In this document: piece after piece, positions 7,985 through 16,428 of the stretch
How positions within the stretch are numbered: the stretch's first letter is position 1
Layout: every line of letters begins with the position of its first letter
Source of the DNA: a candidate division Zixibacteria bacterium HGW-Zixibacteria-1
Lineage (GTDB): Bacteria; Zixibacteria; MSB-5A5; GN15; PGXB01
DNA length: 58,043 bases
Reading direction: 5' to 3'
NCBI GenBank assembly: GCA_002838945.1
Contig: PGXB01000024.1
Location: forward strand, 4,930 to 62,972
Program-made: the position numbers and the translations under genes
The notes under the pieces: generated by a model
What the model was told of the DNA's origin: nothing
Seen by the model: only the letters and a program-made list of their open reading frames with translations
Databases searched by the model: none

Positions 7985-8578
7985 ATGTCATTTCTAGTAA
8001 CAAAGCGGGCGCCCGATTTTACCGCAAAATCGGTTATGCCCGACAATACATTCGAGGACCTGACGCTGTCGTCATATCGAGAAAAATATGTCATCCTGTT
8101 TTTCTATCCGCTTGACTTTACCTTTGTCTGTCCGTCCGAAATAATCGCCTTCAATGCCAGGCTGGATGATTTTAAGAGCAGAAATTGTGAGGTAATCGGG
8201 GTCTCGGTCGATTCCGAATATTCACACTGGGCCTGGAAACAAACGCCGGTCAACAAGGGCGGAATCGGTAACATCCAGTATCCGCTGGTTTCCGATATCA
8301 CGAAGAAGATTTCCCGTGATTATGGGATTTTGTTTGAGGATTCGGTGTCGCTTCGCGGCCTTTTCCTGATCGACAGGGAAGGCGTTATCCGGCATGCCGT
8401 AATCAATGACCTGCCGCTCGGCCGCAGTGTCGATGAGGCGTTGCGTATGCTGGATGCCCTTCAATTCTGCGAGAAGCACGGCGAGGTTTGTCCCGCTAAC
8501 TGGAAAAAGGGTGATGAGGGGATGAAAGCGACGGCGGAGGGGGTCGCCAATTATCTTGCCACTCATGACGTAAAGTGA
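7985..8578 (+). CDS. Typical 2-Cys peroxiredoxin (AhpC/Prx1 type)
   Basis: 197 residues. The peroxidatic Cys49 lies in FYPLDFTFVCPSE and the resolving Cys169 in HGEVCPANW. The GGIG segment (GGIGNIQYP) associated with sensitivity to over-oxidation is present, although the C-terminal YF motif is not obvious (the tail ends ANYLATHDVK). It reduces peroxides, usually with thioredoxin or AhpF-like reductases; the ferredoxin-NADP reductase gene follows 52 bases later. RBS AGAGGAG precedes ATG 7985. Confidence 0.95.
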   Translation: MSFLVTKRAPDFTAKSVMPDNTFEDLTLSSYREKYVILFFYPLDFTFVCPSEIIAFNARLDDFKSRNCEVIGVSVDSEYSHWAWKQTPVNKGGIGNIQYPLVSDITKKISRDYGILFEDSVSLRGLFLIDREGVIRHAVINDLPLGRSVDEALRMLDALQFCEKHGEVCPANWKKGDEGMKATAEGVANYLATHDVK

Positions 8579-8630
8579 TGTATCGAACCGAAAACGAAAA
8601 GATGTATTGATTAGCCGGGAGCCGACGAAG

Positions 8631-9446
8631 ATGATAACAAAAGAAGCCAATGCCATCGTGGTTCAAAGAATCGAAATTGCGCCGGGATTAATAAAATTGA
8701 GAGTGGTTCCCGACGGATGGGAACTGCCCGTGTTTACCGCCGGGCAATACAGCCTTCTTGGGCTGCCGGGGTCGGCTCCCCGCTATCAGTCATCGGAAGA
8801 GGAAAAAGAGCCGCCGGATGCGAACAAGCTTATCTTGCGAGCTTATTCGGTCGCCTCATCATCGGTGGCCAATGAATATCTCGAATTTTATGTGGCGCTG
8901 GTGCGTTCCGGGAGGTTCACGCCGCGATTATTCAATCTGAAAATCGGGGACAGGCTCTGGCTCTCGACTCACTTTTCGGGCATGTTTACGCTGGCCGATG
9001 TTTCTCCCGAATTCAACGTCGTTCTTATTGCCACCGGAACCGGCGTGGCTCCTTATATGAGCATGATCCGCACCGAGGTTTATGAAGGGCTGCGGCATAA
9101 ATTCGCGGTCATACACGGGGCCAGGAATTCCTGGGACCTGGGTTATCATGAGCAGTTGACTACTCTCGACAAACTGAGCGATCACTTCTCATATATTCCC
9201 ATTATCAGTGATGCTCACAACGAAGCGGTTCCGTGGAAAGGGCATACCGGCTTCGTGCAGAAAATCTGGACCGACGGCGCCCTCGATGCCAAATGGGGTT
9301 TTCATCCGACTTCCCAGGACACCCATGTTTTTCTGTGCGGGAATCCAAATATGATCGATGATATGGTTAAGCTGCTGACGAGCGAAGGTTTTTACGAGCA
9401 GACCAAGGAAGCACCCGGTAATATTCACCTTGAGCGGTACGATTGA
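8631..9446 (+). CDS. fpr: Ferredoxin/flavodoxin-NADP+ reductase (Fpr type)
   Basis: A 271-residue FAD enzyme. The FAD-binding motif is RAYSVASS, the NADP-binding loop is ATGTGVAPYMSMI, and FLCGNPNMIDDM is the CGxP-type nicotinamide motif. It carries electrons between NADPH and ferredoxin or flavodoxin, which in an oxidative-stress cluster would feed reductive repair or peroxidases. The start was placed at ATG 8631 with GGGAG at 8617-8621 rather than the TTG at 8607. It is the last gene of the cluster and converges on ctaM. Confidence 0.9.
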   Translation: MITKEANAIVVQRIEIAPGLIKLRVVPDGWELPVFTAGQYSLLGLPGSAPRYQSSEEEKEPPDANKLILRAYSVASSSVANEYLEFYVALVRSGRFTPRLFNLKIGDRLWLSTHFSGMFTLADVSPEFNVVLIATGTGVAPYMSMIRTEVYEGLRHKFAVIHGARNSWDLGYHEQLTTLDKLSDHFSYIPIISDAHNEAVPWKGHTGFVQKIWTDGALDAKWGFHPTSQDTHVFLCGNPNMIDDMVKLLTSEGFYEQTKEAPGNIHLERYD

Positions 9447-9449
9447 TTC

Positions 9450-9471
9450 ATTTAATCCGTTCGGATTAAAT
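9450..9471. terminator. Bidirectional hairpin between convergent operons
   Basis: A perfect 10-bp palindrome (ATTTAATCCG at 9450-9459 with its complement at 9462-9471) fills the gap between the stop codons of fpr (9446) and ctaM (9473). There is no long T-run, so termination strength is uncertain. Confidence 0.6.
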
Positions 9472-9472
9472 C

Positions 9473-9886
9473 CTACAATTTATATAGCATTAAATAGATT
9501 GCAATTCCGCTGAGGGAGACGAACATCCAGACCGGCCAGATCCACCGGACGATTTTCCTGTGCTTTTCAAATCTGGAGCGGAAGGCGAAATACAGTGCCG
9601 CCAAAATAAACGGCACCATCACTCCGGCCAGGATGACATGAGGGACCAGGATAATATAGTAAACCGGCCGGGTCCAGTCGTGATAAGGATATGGGACCGA
9701 ACCGACCTGATAATGATAAATCAGATATGATATCAGAAATAAAGCCGAAGAAACCACGGAGCTCAGCATGATTTTCTTGTGAATGGCTCGATTGCCCTGT
9801 TTGATCTTGATATATCCGAACATCAGCAGGGCGGCGCTGACGGCATTGAGAAAGGCATTGATAGTCGGAAGCGAGGCAGTGGTCAC
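9473..9886 (-). CDS. ctaM: DUF420 membrane protein, CtaM-like cytochrome oxidase factor
   Basis: 137 residues, about four membrane helices: FLNAVSAALLMFGYIKIK, IHKKIMLSSVVSSALFLISYLIYHY, TRPVYYIILVPHVILAGVMVPFILA and IWPVWMFVSLSGIAIYLML. The conserved His (NRAIHKKIM, IYHYQVG, PHVILA, KHRKIVRW) are typical of DUF420. In Staphylococcus CtaM is needed for haem a-type oxidase activity. It overlaps the sco gene by 4 bases and ends the respiratory operon. Confidence 0.85.
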   Translation of the reverse strand: MTTASLPTINAFLNAVSAALLMFGYIKIKQGNRAIHKKIMLSSVVSSALFLISYLIYHYQVGSVPYPYHDWTRPVYYIILVPHVILAGVMVPFILAALYFAFRSRFEKHRKIVRWIWPVWMFVSLSGIAIYLMLYKL

Positions 9887-10488
9887 GGCATCTCCCGCAA
9901 AAGTTTACTGATATCAGTCTTGATATTATCGATACTGGTTTCGTCCATGCCGTCATGATAGCTGCGAATTCTGCCGAGTTGGTCGACCACCACGAATTTG
10001 GTCGTATGCCCCATGGGCAGTCCCTCGGCGGCCAGCATGAAGCCGTTTTCGCTCAGGTTAATGACCTCTTCCACCGGCGCCCAAAGAAAGACCCAGCGAT
10101 TATCTGTGACGCCGTGCTCTTCGGCATATCTGTTCAGCGTCTCAAGCGTATCACGCTCGGGATCGACCGTAATTGACACGATTTGCACCCTGTCGATGCC
10201 CTTGTAATACCCATACAACTCACCCATATTGACAACCATGATCGGGCATTTTGTTTTACAGTTCGAGAACATAAAATCAACCACACTGATCTTGCCCTTC
10301 ATGTTTTCCAATCCAAACGGCTCGCCGCCACGTTCGGTGAATTCGAAATCAGGTACCTGCCCGAGAATCGGCAGTTCGGAGCGTGAATGGTCGGCCTGGT
10401 TGATTACCAGAAGGGCCATGATGGTCAGGATTATCAGGGCGGCGACGATCAATACTACAAGTTTTGGCAGACTTCTTTCCGTGCTCAT
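9883..10488 (-). CDS. SCO1/SenC copper chaperone (second copy)
   Basis: 201 residues with one N-terminal membrane anchor (VVLIVAALIILTIMALLVI) and a thioredoxin-like domain. The copper ligands are visible: Cys77 and Cys81 in SNCKTKCPI and His161 in MGHTTKFVVVD. Sco proteins deliver copper to, or reduce, the CuA site of oxidase subunit II. It lies directly after ctaA, with no gap, in the maturation end of the operon. Confidence 0.92.
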   Translation of the reverse strand: MSTERSLPKLVVLIVAALIILTIMALLVINQADHSRSELPILGQVPDFEFTERGGEPFGLENMKGKISVVDFMFSNCKTKCPIMVVNMGELYGYYKGIDRVQIVSITVDPERDTLETLNRYAEEHGVTDNRWVFLWAPVEEVINLSENGFMLAAEGLPMGHTTKFVVVDQLGRIRSYHDGMDETSIDNIKTDISKLLREMP

Positions 10489-11430
10489 TTAATTCTCCTG
10501 TTTTTTTTTCATGGCTGTGTATAAAATAAGGCAGAGGCCGATAATCAGACTGGCTGTCCAGAGGTGCAACACCTGCATGACCGGCGGTATGGCTCCGATG
10601 TATAGCGTAATTCCCAGGAGCAGTTGAAGGCAGACCAGAATTATTATTCCAAAACTGCTTTGTTTGACCAGCGTTGAGGGCCGGCTGCCGCCTGCGAGTA
10701 ATCTGAATACGGCGAAAAATGCCAGAAAGGTTACGATTGTACCTAGAATGGTATGGACATGACTTATTATTCCCACTTTATCGAGCCAGGCCGATGCCGG
10801 CAGCTCCGGAAATTGGCGGGCATTGATTTCAATGGCCGATCGCACCTGTGTCCCCATTATTACCTGTATTATGACGACGATCCACAGCAAGCCGATCCAT
10901 AATTTCATACCGGCTGGGTATCGCGCATCTTTTTCGGCGTCAGGTTTGGCCAGATGACGCGCCTGCAGCGAGACGTAAAGCAGCAGGCTGACAATTATAA
11001 AGGCAATAACCATATGCGCGGTGACGATGATCGGCTCCAGTTCGGAGGCAACCACGCGGCTTCCCTGCCAACCCTGAAATGCGACCAGTAAGGCGGCCAG
11101 TATCGAGGGAACTATTATTTTGGGGCGGTTGCGAAAATTCCTGATGGCCAGAAAGGCGACGATTACGATTAAAAATCCGATTGTAACCCCGACCAACCGG
11201 TTGATATACTCTATCCAGGCAAGGGTAAAGTTAAACATGGCCGGGTCCATATCAGGCGGCAGTTGAGCGGCGCTTGTCGGGGGAACCCAGCGGCCGAAGC
11301 ACTTCGGCCAGTCGGGACAGCCTAACCCGGCTCCCGAAACGCGTACCAGTCCGCCGACAAAGATCAGGAAATAGGTGGCAACTGTGGCAATGATGGCAAA
11401 TTTCTTGAAATTCTTTATTTTCTCAAGCAT
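10489..11430 (-). CDS. ctaA: Haem A synthase (CtaA/COX15)
   Basis: A 313-residue protein with eight predicted helices. COX15 motifs are LIFVGGLVRVSGAGLGCPDWPKCFGRW, WIEYINRLVG, a second His pair in EPIIVTAHMVIAF and SHVHTILGT, and VLHLWTASL near the end. It oxidises haem O (made by CtaB at the start of this cluster) to haem A for the caa3 oxidase. The CxxxxxxC pair in the first extracytoplasmic loop (CPDWPKC, C-x5-C) is kept. Confidence 0.95.
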   Translation of the reverse strand: MLEKIKNFKKFAIIATVATYFLIFVGGLVRVSGAGLGCPDWPKCFGRWVPPTSAAQLPPDMDPAMFNFTLAWIEYINRLVGVTIGFLIVIVAFLAIRNFRNRPKIIVPSILAALLVAFQGWQGSRVVASELEPIIVTAHMVIAFIIVSLLLYVSLQARHLAKPDAEKDARYPAGMKLWIGLLWIVVIIQVIMGTQVRSAIEINARQFPELPASAWLDKVGIISHVHTILGTIVTFLAFFAVFRLLAGGSRPSTLVKQSSFGIIILVCLQLLLGITLYIGAIPPVMQVLHLWTASLIIGLCLILYTAMKKKQEN

Positions 11431-11510
11431 CGGATCACCCGGAAAATTTTCCAGTATTTAACGCCGCAGTGAATCTTGAGTCAATATAAAAATAACCGCG
11501 GGCTCTATGA

Positions 11511-11930
11511 TCAATGGCCCCGATCCGGTAAAACAGACGCAGTATCGTCAATAATCTCTATCTGCAGTGAGTCGGCGGCTTTTTTCTCGTACATCGCAGC
11601 CTCATTTTTAATCGGTGAAGATGTGTCGGGGTTGACCTGGCCGCGAAGGACAATATCAAACATGGTCAGGGCAATGAACAGCCCCAGAAAGAGAAGCGCC
11701 GTTACGAAGATAATCATGTATATCTTTTTATCATACAACAGGTGCATGAAAAACAGTGCCACCAGCAGGCCCTTGATAGTGGCCACACCGAAAGCAATGA
11801 CGGCGTTCCAGCCGCCGAGATGAATGAATGACACACTGACCGTGATGATCGTCAGAATAAACAGGGCCACGGCCACAGCCAGATAGGTCCTGACGGGTAT
11901 TACATGTTCTTTATATTTGCTTTCACTCAT
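11511..11930 (-). CDS. coxD: Cytochrome c oxidase subunit IV (prokaryotic type)
   Basis: About 139 residues with three helices (TYLAVAVALFILTIITVSVSF, WNAVIAFGVATIKGLLVALFFMHLLY, MIIFVTALLFLGLFIALTMFD). The KGLLVALFFMHL segment is characteristic of the small COX4_pro subunit. Start ATG 11930 has GAGGTG upstream; a TTG 18 bases earlier overlaps the coxC stop. It lies 10 bases after coxC. Confidence 0.9.
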   Translation of the reverse strand: MSESKYKEHVIPVRTYLAVAVALFILTIITVSVSFIHLGGWNAVIAFGVATIKGLLVALFFMHLLYDKKIYMIIFVTALLFLGLFIALTMFDIVLRGQVNPDTSSPIKNEAAMYEKKAADSLQIEIIDDTASVLPDRGH

Positions 11931-11940
11931 ATCAATCACC

Positions 11941-12591
11941 TCAACCAATCAGATAAAGCAGCGGAAAGAGATAAATCCAAATCAGGTCAACCAGGTGCCA
12001 GTATAGACCCGTCATTTCCACCGGGGTGTAGTACTCCGCCGAAAAATCATTGCGAATTGTTCTGAACAGTATCCAGCCGATCGCGCCCATCCCGGCGAGA
12101 ACATGAATCCCGTGCAATCCGGTCATGGCGAAATAAATACCGAAAAATATATGCGGGTTATTTCCGGCGACACCGGTAAAGGTGTAATATTTTCCGGGAA
12201 GCTGCCCCAGGTGAAATTTATGACTGTATTCAAAATACTTTATTACCAGAAAGACGGCCGCCAGCGCCAGTGTTGTTATCAGAAATATTATCGTCTTTTT
12301 TCTGTTGCCTGTCTGGATAAAGCGAATGGCCAGCGCCATTGTCAGCGAGCTGGAAATCAGCACAAAAGTATTAATGGTGCCGAGAGTAACATTCAGAAAT
12401 TTATGGGCATTGTAAAACATGTCCGGGTTCCAGGCCCGATAGACGGTGTAGGTGACAAACAATCCGCCGAACAGGAGAACCTCGGTCAGGAGGAATATCC
12501 ACATGCCCATCTTGGCCGAATCGCGCTGTTGTTCGACTTCGCTGAAATGGTGTGCCAGATGAGCCGGATGGCTGTCGTGCTGATCACTCAT
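11941..12591 (-). CDS. coxC: Cytochrome c oxidase subunit III
   Basis: 216 residues, with seven helices expected for subunit III. Recognised features are MGMWIFLLTEVLLFGGLFVTY near the N-terminus, SSLTMALAI, the FFGIYFAMTGLHGIHVLAGM segment and ETGLYWHLVDLIWIYLFPLLYL-like C-terminus (EMTGLYWHLVDLIWI). It is part of the core oxidase and is immediately adjacent to coxA. Confidence 0.95.
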   Translation of the reverse strand: MSDQHDSHPAHLAHHFSEVEQQRDSAKMGMWIFLLTEVLLFGGLFVTYTVYRAWNPDMFYNAHKFLNVTLGTINTFVLISSSLTMALAIRFIQTGNRKKTIIFLITTLALAAVFLVIKYFEYSHKFHLGQLPGKYYTFTGVAGNNPHIFFGIYFAMTGLHGIHVLAGMGAIGWILFRTIRNDFSAEYYTPVEMTGLYWHLVDLIWIYLFPLLYLIG

Positions 12592-14202
12592 TTATGGATA
12601 GGTCCTTTCCGGGACGATTTTGTCATAGTCATATGGTCCATGTGTAAATACCGGAGTTTTCTCGAAATTCTCTCTGGGCGGGGGAGAAGTCGATTCCCAT
12701 TCGAAGGTCAAAGCGCCCCAGGGATTATTGCCGGCCGGTTGGCCTTTTTTGAGGGAGTGAATCAAATAGACCGCCATTATTATGAACCCGACCGCCATGA
12801 TCCATGAACCGTACGAAGAAAATGCATGCAGCGGCTGGTACTGGTCAAGATAACTGTAGTACCTTCGCGGCATTCCTTTCGCGCCAAGAATAAACTGAGT
12901 AAAGAACGTCACATTAAATCCGACAAAAACGAAAATCCAGGCGACAAAGGCCCACTTTTGATTGAACATCCGACCCCATATTTTGGGCCACCAGTAATGC
13001 AGTCCGCCCAAAAAGGCCATGACCGTTCCGCCCACCATTACATAATGGAAATGAGCCACAACGAAGTAAGTGTCATGCAGGTGGACATCGATCGCCAGCG
13101 CCCCGAGAAAAATGCCGGTTAAGCCGCCGATAGTAAAAAGGAACAGAAAGGCCAGAGTGTAGAGCATCGGGGTACCGAATTCGATCCGCCCCTTATACAG
13201 TGTTGCCAGCCAGTTGAAGACCTTAATACCGGAAGGGATACCGACCAGAAATGTAAGAAACGAAAATATGGTTGCGGCCAATTGCGACTGCCCGCTGACA
13301 AACATGTGATGTCCCCAAACCAGGAAACTGATAAAAGCAATGGCCAGCGACGAAAAGGCGATGGCTTTATAACCGAAAATCTTTCTGCGTGAAAAGACCG
13401 AAATGAGCTCGCTGATAATGCCCATTCCCGGAAGAATCATGATATAAACGGCCGGATGCGAATAAAACCAGAAGAAATGCTGGTACAGAACCGGATCGCC
13501 GCCCATGGCCGGGTCGAAAATTCCGATTCCGAATGATTTTTCCAGTATCAGCAGGATCAAAGTTATGCCCAGAACCGGTGTCGCCAGAACCTGAATTATG
13601 GCTGTGGCATATAGTCCCCAGACGAACAGCGGCAGTTTGAACCAGGTCTGGCCGGGCGCGCGAAGTTTATGGATGGTGACAATGAAATTCAAACCGGTGA
13701 ATATCGAGGAAAACCCGAGGATGAAAACGCCAAGGGTCATCGATATGACGGAACTGGTCGATTGCGTGCTGTATGGCGTATAGAAGGTCCAGCCGGTATC
13801 GACGGCGCCGGTATAGATTGAATAAACGGCAAACAAAGAACCGAAAATGTATATATACCAGCTGGCGAGATTAAGCCGGGGAAAGGCTACATCTTTGGCG
13901 CCCAGCATTTGCGGCAACACAAAATTTCCCAGTGCCGCCGGGATCGAGGGAATGATGAACAGGAAGATCATAATGGCGCCGTGCAGCGTAAAAAACTGGT
14001 TGTACGTTCCGGCATCGACAATGTCCTTACCCGGGTGCAGGAGCTCGATTCTTACGAGTATGGCGAAAATGCCGCCGACTAGGAAGGCGGTCATTATGCT
14101 GAATAGATACAACACGCCGATCCGTTTATGATCCAGAGTGAACAGCCAGGATAATATTCCTTTCGGATCATTCAGGTAATTTTTTTCAGGCATCGTGTTC
14201 AT
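12592..14202 (-). CDS. coxA: Cytochrome c oxidase subunit I, A2-type haem-copper oxidase
   Basis: 536 residues, twelve helices. Redox ligands: low-spin haem His74 (FTLHGAIM), CuB ligands His249 (YSHPAVY), His298 and His299 (WGHHM), and haem ligands in [12 protein letters not shown] (His384, His386). In A1-type oxidases the D-channel ends at a Glu in 'xGHPEVY'. Here the motif is FYSHPAVY, the Tyr-Ser replacement that defines A2-type oxidases such as Rhodothermus marinus caa3. The cross-linked Tyr253 is present. It reduces O2 to water and pumps protons. Confidence 0.97.
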   Translation of the reverse strand: MNTMPEKNYLNDPKGILSWLFTLDHKRIGVLYLFSIMTAFLVGGIFAILVRIELLHPGKDIVDAGTYNQFFTLHGAIMIFLFIIPSIPAALGNFVLPQMLGAKDVAFPRLNLASWYIYIFGSLFAVYSIYTGAVDTGWTFYTPYSTQSTSSVISMTLGVFILGFSSIFTGLNFIVTIHKLRAPGQTWFKLPLFVWGLYATAIIQVLATPVLGITLILLILEKSFGIGIFDPAMGGDPVLYQHFFWFYSHPAVYIMILPGMGIISELISVFSRRKIFGYKAIAFSSLAIAFISFLVWGHHMFVSGQSQLAATIFSFLTFLVGIPSGIKVFNWLATLYKGRIEFGTPMLYTLAFLFLFTIGGLTGIFLGALAIDVHLHDTYFVVAHFHYVMVGGTVMAFLGGLHYWWPKIWGRMFNQKWAFVAWIFVFVGFNVTFFTQFILGAKGMPRRYYSYLDQYQPLHAFSSYGSWIMAVGFIIMAVYLIHSLKKGQPAGNNPWGALTFEWESTSPPPRENFEKTPVFTHGPYDYDKIVPERTYP

Positions 14203-14217
14203 AAATATTTATCCGTG

Positions 14218-15165
14218 TTACTTCAATGTCTTTAAAAATGCAATGATGGCATCTATCTCGCGATCGCCAAGCAGACCCTGGTAGGTCGGCATGACCGGTT
14301 CGAAGCCGGCCACCACATGGGCCTGCGGTTCCAGGACGGATTGGCGAATGTAATTTTCATCGGCGGTCAATTTGTCGCCCTTGGTGAAAACACGGGTTTT
14401 GCCGAAGATACCATTGAAAGCCGGCCCGACCAGCGTTTTATTTTCGATGCTGTGGCAAGTGTTGCAGGCCTTGGCGACATAAAGTTTCTGCCCGTACTCC
14501 TCCAGCGACATGCCTTCGCCGCCACTCGATCCCGCTTCCAGCCAGGCAGCATACTCTCTTTCCGAAACCACCTTTACCTTCCCGATCATGGTAGAATGTC
14601 CGTCACCGCAAAACTCGGTGCAAAAGAGATTGTAATTACCGACATGGGTCGCCTCGAACCATGTTACCGAATAGCGATTGGGGAGAACGTCCATTTTGAT
14701 TCGAAAATCCGGCACGAAGAAACTGTGAATAACGTCTTTGGAAGACATCAGCAGTTTGACCGGTTTACCGACCGGGACCACCAACTCATTGACCGTTTTG
14801 GCTCCTTCCGGATAATCAAATGACCAGAACCATTTCTGGCCGGTGACTTTCACCTCCATGGCGTCCTTGGGTACGACATTCATTTTCATATAAATTTTGA
14901 ATCCCCAGAAAAATACAATAATCACCAGAATAGTGGGAATTACAGACCACAATAACTCCAGTTTGAGGTTATGTGTCATTCCCTTAGTCGGTTCGGGGAC
15001 TTCTTTTTTCCGGCGGCGATAACGGATGCTTAAAAAGACGATTCCAAATAAGACAATGGCGAAAAGTGCCAGCGACGCATAAAACAGAAAATAAAATAAA
15101 GCGTCAACTTCGCCCGCAATAGTCGATCCGCCCGGGGGCAGGAACAATGTGCCCGTAGTGTCCAT
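14218..15165 (-). CDS. coxB: Cytochrome c oxidase subunit II fused to cytochrome c (caa3 type)
   Basis: 315 residues. Two membrane helices (about 23-47 and 73-90) precede the cupredoxin domain with CuA ligands His147 (IHSFFVPD), Cys182 and Cys186 (FCTEFCGDGH), His190 and Met193. From about 220 a cytochrome c domain follows with CNTCH (haem at Cys234/Cys237/His238) and a likely Met axial ligand in EPVMPTYQG. The fusion makes the enzyme a caa3 oxidase able to take electrons directly from ACIII or a carrier. Confidence 0.95.
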   Translation of the reverse strand: MDTTGTLFLPPGGSTIAGEVDALFYFLFYASLALFAIVLFGIVFLSIRYRRRKKEVPEPTKGMTHNLKLELLWSVIPTILVIIVFFWGFKIYMKMNVVPKDAMEVKVTGQKWFWSFDYPEGAKTVNELVVPVGKPVKLLMSSKDVIHSFFVPDFRIKMDVLPNRYSVTWFEATHVGNYNLFCTEFCGDGHSTMIGKVKVVSEREYAAWLEAGSSGGEGMSLEEYGQKLYVAKACNTCHSIENKTLVGPAFNGIFGKTRVFTKGDKLTADENYIRQSVLEPQAHVVAGFEPVMPTYQGLLGDREIDAIIAFLKTLK

Positions 15166-15210
15166 AAAAAAAGATCCTCAAAGCCAATTATTCTGTAACA
15201 GCAAAAAGGT

Positions 15211-16050
15211 TCAAACTGTTCTGGTTTTTTTTCGACTTCCCTTCAGCCACAAAAAGAAAATCAGGGCGCCCAGCAAAACAAGGGTTGCCAGCCCGCCCAG
15301 TTTCATAATATTGGCGGCAAAAATGGTATAGCTGCCGGCGCTGGGATCATAGTGATAGCAGTATAATATCAGCCTGTCAATGGTGTTCCCGACCTTGCCT
15401 TCGGCGGCCTCCATCAAAGCCAGCCGAACATCCAGTTCCTTGAATTGAATTCCGTAGAAATATCGCGATATTTTGCCATCAGGAGTCAGAATTGTTATGA
15501 CCGCCGCATGGGCATACTGCTTATTATCTTCATCATAATAATACTCGAACCCGATGGCATCGGCCAGGGCCCGTGACCGCTGTGCCGGGCCGGTAAAAAA
15601 GACCCAGCCATTCTCTACTCCCGCTTTGTCGATGCTTTCAATGTAATTTTTCTTCTTGGCCGCCGCCAGGACCGGCGTTTCGGTCGAGTCAATACTCACG
15701 GTCAGAATCTGAAACTGCTTTCCGGGCACCCAGTCCATTTCTTTGACCACATCGCGGACCCCGTTAAAGACCAGGTTGCATAACATCGGGCAGGTATAGT
15801 AGCCCATGATCAGAATAACCGGTTTGCCCTGATTAAAATACTCGGCCAGCTTCACTTCCCGGCCGTCATCGGCGGTAAAAGTCAGGTCAAGCGGAATTTG
15901 GTTCCCCGGATGCTCATTGACACCGATCCCCTTGAGTTTTTTTGGGTTTTCTTCAATCACCTGCCCGGGTGAGACCGAAAAAAGAACCATGATTATTAAT
16001 AAAACAATGACTGCCTTTGGGGCAGTCCGAAAGTTTGAATAATTTTTCAT
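15211..16050 (-). CDS. SCO1/SenC-family copper protein with C-terminal membrane anchor
   Basis: 279 residues. An N-terminal hydrophobic segment (AVIVLLIIMVLFSV) is followed by a Sco domain with copper ligands Cys87 and Cys91 in YYTCPMLCN and His181 in YAHAAVITILTP. A second transmembrane helix near 245-268 (IMKLGGLATLVLLGALIFFLWL) ends the protein. The CPxxC spacing and C-terminal helix are typical of the Sco gene found between ACIII and caa3 genes in other bacteria. It lies next to coxB, whose CuA site it likely loads. Confidence 0.9.
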   Translation of the reverse strand: MKNYSNFRTAPKAVIVLLIIMVLFSVSPGQVIEENPKKLKGIGVNEHPGNQIPLDLTFTADDGREVKLAEYFNQGKPVILIMGYYTCPMLCNLVFNGVRDVVKEMDWVPGKQFQILTVSIDSTETPVLAAAKKKNYIESIDKAGVENGWVFFTGPAQRSRALADAIGFEYYYDEDNKQYAHAAVITILTPDGKISRYFYGIQFKELDVRLALMEAAEGKVGNTIDRLILYCYHYDPSAGSYTIFAANIMKLGGLATLVLLGALIFFLWLKGSRKKTRTV

Positions 16051-16061
16051 AATCAGTTTTG

Positions 16062-16418
16062 CTATTGCTTGCCGGCCTTGGCCATTCTCTCGCGATAGGC
16101 TTCATCGGCCGTAAGCTGTTTGGCGCGCTCGATGGGGATTCGGAACACCGAATCCGCCGAATTCAGCAGCTTATAGCTGCCCAGCTCCTCGATTTCACGG
16201 GCACGCAATTCCCGGAGCGGCGCCGACTCCGGCCTTAAAACCTGCTCATAAACAATTTCTTCCTTCATGGCTGAAAATTGATCAACCACAAAGATAATTA
16301 CGATAATCAGAAGGATAATTCCCAATATACCGTAAAGAAAAACCTTCTTTAGATTGACATCACTTTTTTCGTAGCCGATGTCATGAGATTCGCTGTTATT
16401 TTTATCGATATCAGCCAT
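16062..16418 (-). CDS. Small membrane protein of the ACIII-oxidase cluster (position of ActG)
   Basis: 118 residues with one strong helix (VFLYGILGIILLIIVIIFVVDQF) and a charged C-terminal part rich in Glu, Arg and Lys. The position between actF and sco matches the small extra gene described in some ACIII clusters (ActG), but the sequence was not recognised. The frame is open further upstream (to 16484), but the start at 16418 avoids a long overlap with actF and has CTGGA before it. It may be a supernumerary subunit or an assembly factor. Confidence 0.7.
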   Translation of the reverse strand: MADIDKNNSESHDIGYEKSDVNLKKVFLYGILGIILLIIVIIFVVDQFSAMKEEIVYEQVLRPESAPLRELRAREIEELGSYKLLNSADSVFRIPIERAKQLTADEAYRERMAKAGKQ

Positions 16419-16428
16419 ATTTCCAGAG

